Source: Geodermatophilaceae bacterium
Lineage (GTDB): Bacteria > Actinomycetota > Actinomycetes > Mycobacteriales > Geodermatophilaceae
DNA length: 15,872 bases
Assembly (NCBI GenBank): GCA_013696785.1
Contig: JACCXW010000387.1
Coordinates: 1 to 15,872 of the forward strand
Direction of reading: 5' to 3'
Shown here: piece by piece, positions 14,749-15,872 of the stretch
Numbering within the stretch: the stretch's first letter is position 1
How the letters are laid out: each line of letters begins with the position of its first letter
Made by a program: the position numbers and the translations under genes
Notes under the pieces: model-generated
What the model saw: the letters and a program-made list of their open reading frames with translations, nothing else
The model's database searches: none
Told to the model about the DNA's origin: nothing

Positions 14749-15326
14749 GACCGCACAGCCCAGCGTCCCAAGAATGAGCGCGGCCAGGAGAACTACTGCA
14801 GTTCCCAGGGCGAGGCCGCCGAGGACGTCTGAGAGGTAGTGCACGCCGAGCGCCAGCCTGGTCCAGCCGATCAGGGCGGCGCCGAGCGCGGCCAAAGCAG
14901 CACCAGCAACACCCCGGTCAGCACTGCCGTCCCGGAGGAGTGCCCGCTGGGGAACGACATGCCGCCGGCTTCGACGGATGTCCCGGCGTACGACGGCCGC
15001 TCCCGGCCGACCGCCTCCTTGAGCAAGGTGGTCAGCGGAGCCACCGCCAGTGCACTGACGGCAACGAACGCGGCCAGCCGCCACCGTCTGAACCACAGCA
15101 GGAACCCGGCTATCGGCATCAGGATCGGGTATCGCACATCCTCGGCACCGGGGGCTGTCAACACCTGCAGTACGTCGATCGACGTTCCGGCTCCGCGGAC
15201 GACGAGAGCCCGTCCCACGGCGTTGTCCGCCTCGAGAATGAACGGCTGCCGGCTCGCGACGAGAGCGGTCAGAACGCCCAGCACAGCCAGCATTGCGATG
15301 CACGAGAGCGTCCGGCGCCGCTGCAC
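14602..15326 (-). pseudogene. PAP2-family phosphatase, split by a -1 frameshift
   Basis: The first frame (GTG 15326 to stop 14871, 151 residues) has membrane helices and phosphatase motifs 1 and 2: Lys103-x6-Arg110-Pro111 and PSGH (126-129). It then loses homology after LLVLL and stops. Motif 3, TRLALGVHYLSD, followed by GGLALGTAV, is found in the next frame. Loss of one base near 14892-14900 (CTGCTTTGG on the minus strand) would explain it; adding one base restores a continuous protein of about 240 residues. The second frame runs to 14602, antisense to the pmt end for 147 bases, and its third codon positions lose GC bias there. Intact members dephosphorylate lipid phosphates such as undecaprenyl pyrophosphate. 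Recent pseudogene, sequencing error or recoding are the options. The start abuts the stop of the upstream SRPBCC gene. Confidence 0.8.
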
Positions 15327-15779
15327 TCAGCCCTCGCAGGACGCCCGGATCGTGCGCAGTTCCTCCTCGACAACCGTCATCTGCTTCTCGACCGCAGCCT
15401 CTCCTGTCTCCGCGGCGAAGAAGAGGGTGAACAGGTACTCGCTGCCCTCGCCGTTAGGCACGACCCTCGTGAATGCGCCGCGGCTGTGGTTGGCCGCTGC
15501 CAGCAGGTCGATCGTCCCGTGCTCGGGCGAGACGCGGACGGTGATGGCCACCTCCGCCGAACCCTGGTCGACGAGCCAGTCCGTGCCTGAGGGCCGGACG
15601 GCTGAGGCGAAATCGGGTGCCCAGCGCGGCAAGTTGTATGGATCGGCGAGAAACGCGTAGACGGCGCTCGGGCTGGCAGCGATGGAGATCGTCCGAGTTT
15701 CGGCGCGAAGCGTGGATCCGTTCTGCATCCGCGAATGGTCTGCACCGGCACCTGGCCTGCCAAGTCGCCGGACGCTCAC
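15327..15779 (-). CDS. SRPBCC (polyketide cyclase/START-like) domain protein
   Basis: A small protein with one predicted helix-grip domain: ISIAASPSAVYAFLADPYNLPRWAP (about 31-55) is the typical SRPBCC opening. A beta-rich middle and a C-terminal helix (about 125-145) with EKQMTVVEEELRTIR complete it. Such proteins bind hydrophobic ligands or act as cyclases, but no substrate can be named. The frame allows GTG 15779 (150 residues) or ATG 15728 (133 residues); neither has a good ribosome binding site, and the first 17 residues look unlike the family, so the shorter form is plausible. Its TGA is directly followed by the GTG of the PAP2 gene, so the two form an operon. Confidence 0.85.
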   Translation of the reverse strand: MSVRRLGRPGAGADHSRMQNGSTLRAETRTISIAASPSAVYAFLADPYNLPRWAPDFASAVRPSGTDWLVDQGSAEVAITVRVSPEHGTIDLLAAANHSRGAFTRVVPNGEGSEYLFTLFFAAETGEAAVEKQMTVVEEELRTIRASCEG

Positions 15780-15872
15780 CCGCGAGCGACCCTCAGGAGG
15801 AGGTGTGCGAGAAGAGCCCCGGTGAGCCGATTCGCTTGGTCGGGCTGGGGTGATGGGCGGAATTGACGCCTG
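15780..15872. other. Right-edge segment without a supported gene
   Basis: These 93 bases lie upstream of the SRPBCC gene and should contain its promoter. An ATG on the plus strand at 15853 opens a frame that leaves the window after six codons; it is too short to judge. I see no clear -10 box or repeat. Confidence 0.3.

Noticed and set aside
15617..15853. 78-codon plus-strand frame at the right end
   Set aside because: It is mostly antisense to the SRPBCC gene, has no ribosome binding site and no recognisable feature.
1..15872. CRISPR arrays, tRNA genes, insertion sequences, phage or plasmid genes
   Set aside because: I looked for regularly spaced repeats, clover-leaf sequences, transposase or integrase motifs and saw none; genes and base usage look uniformly chromosomal.

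Overview
The window is high-GC DNA with strong G/C preference at third codon positions. It uses GTG and TTG starts freely, and several genes have a TAnnnT -10 box 6 to 7 bases before the start codon. It also carries an RpfB resuscitation factor and a Pmt protein mannosyltransferase beside rsmI. Together these point to an actinobacterium. The order pmt/rsmI ... metG-tatD-rpfB-ksgA-ispE is the one I know from Mycobacterium tuberculosis (around Rv1002c to Rv1011), but the inserted genes and diverged sequences suggest a non-mycobacterial relative. I cannot name a genus.

Layout. From about 11.1 kb down to base 1, ten genes lie on the minus strand. In transcription order they are: an HtrA/DegP-type membrane-anchored serine protease; an OmpR-type response regulator and its histidine kinase (4-base overlap); methionyl-tRNA synthetase; a TatD nuclease whose open frame overlaps metG; an unrecognised eight-helix membrane protein; RpfB; KsgA/RsmA; IspE (4-base overlap with ksgA); and the first two thirds of one half of an ABC-F ATPase, cut by the window edge. 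Diverging from htrA is a CorA-type Mg2+/Co2+ channel. It converges on rsmI, and rsmI diverges from pmt across only 22 bases. At the right end, on the minus strand, a small SRPBCC-domain gene runs directly into a PAP2-type phosphatase gene that is split by a one-base frameshift.

How the genes fit together. The left half combines translation and rRNA maturation (metG, ksgA; rsmI farther right), isoprenoid precursor synthesis (ispE), ribosome-associated ABC-F function and cell wall remodelling on resuscitation (rpfB). The centre looks like an envelope-stress module: a two-component system behind an HtrA protease, resembling in layout the MprAB-PepD locus. Both the htrA upstream region and the region before the regulator carry direct repeats with an 11-base period, the geometry bound by OmpR-family regulators. 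I see no tRNA, rRNA, CRISPR array, insertion sequence or phage gene. No gap between genes exceeds about 190 bases.

The window is mostly conserved core genome, and I find no convincing new multi-gene system. The most unusual features are a near-perfect 57-base hairpin that buries the ribosome binding site of ksgA, two sets of 11-base-phased direct repeats around the htrA/two-component genes, a pair of divergent promoters whose -10 boxes overlap by two bases, and the frameshifted phosphatase.
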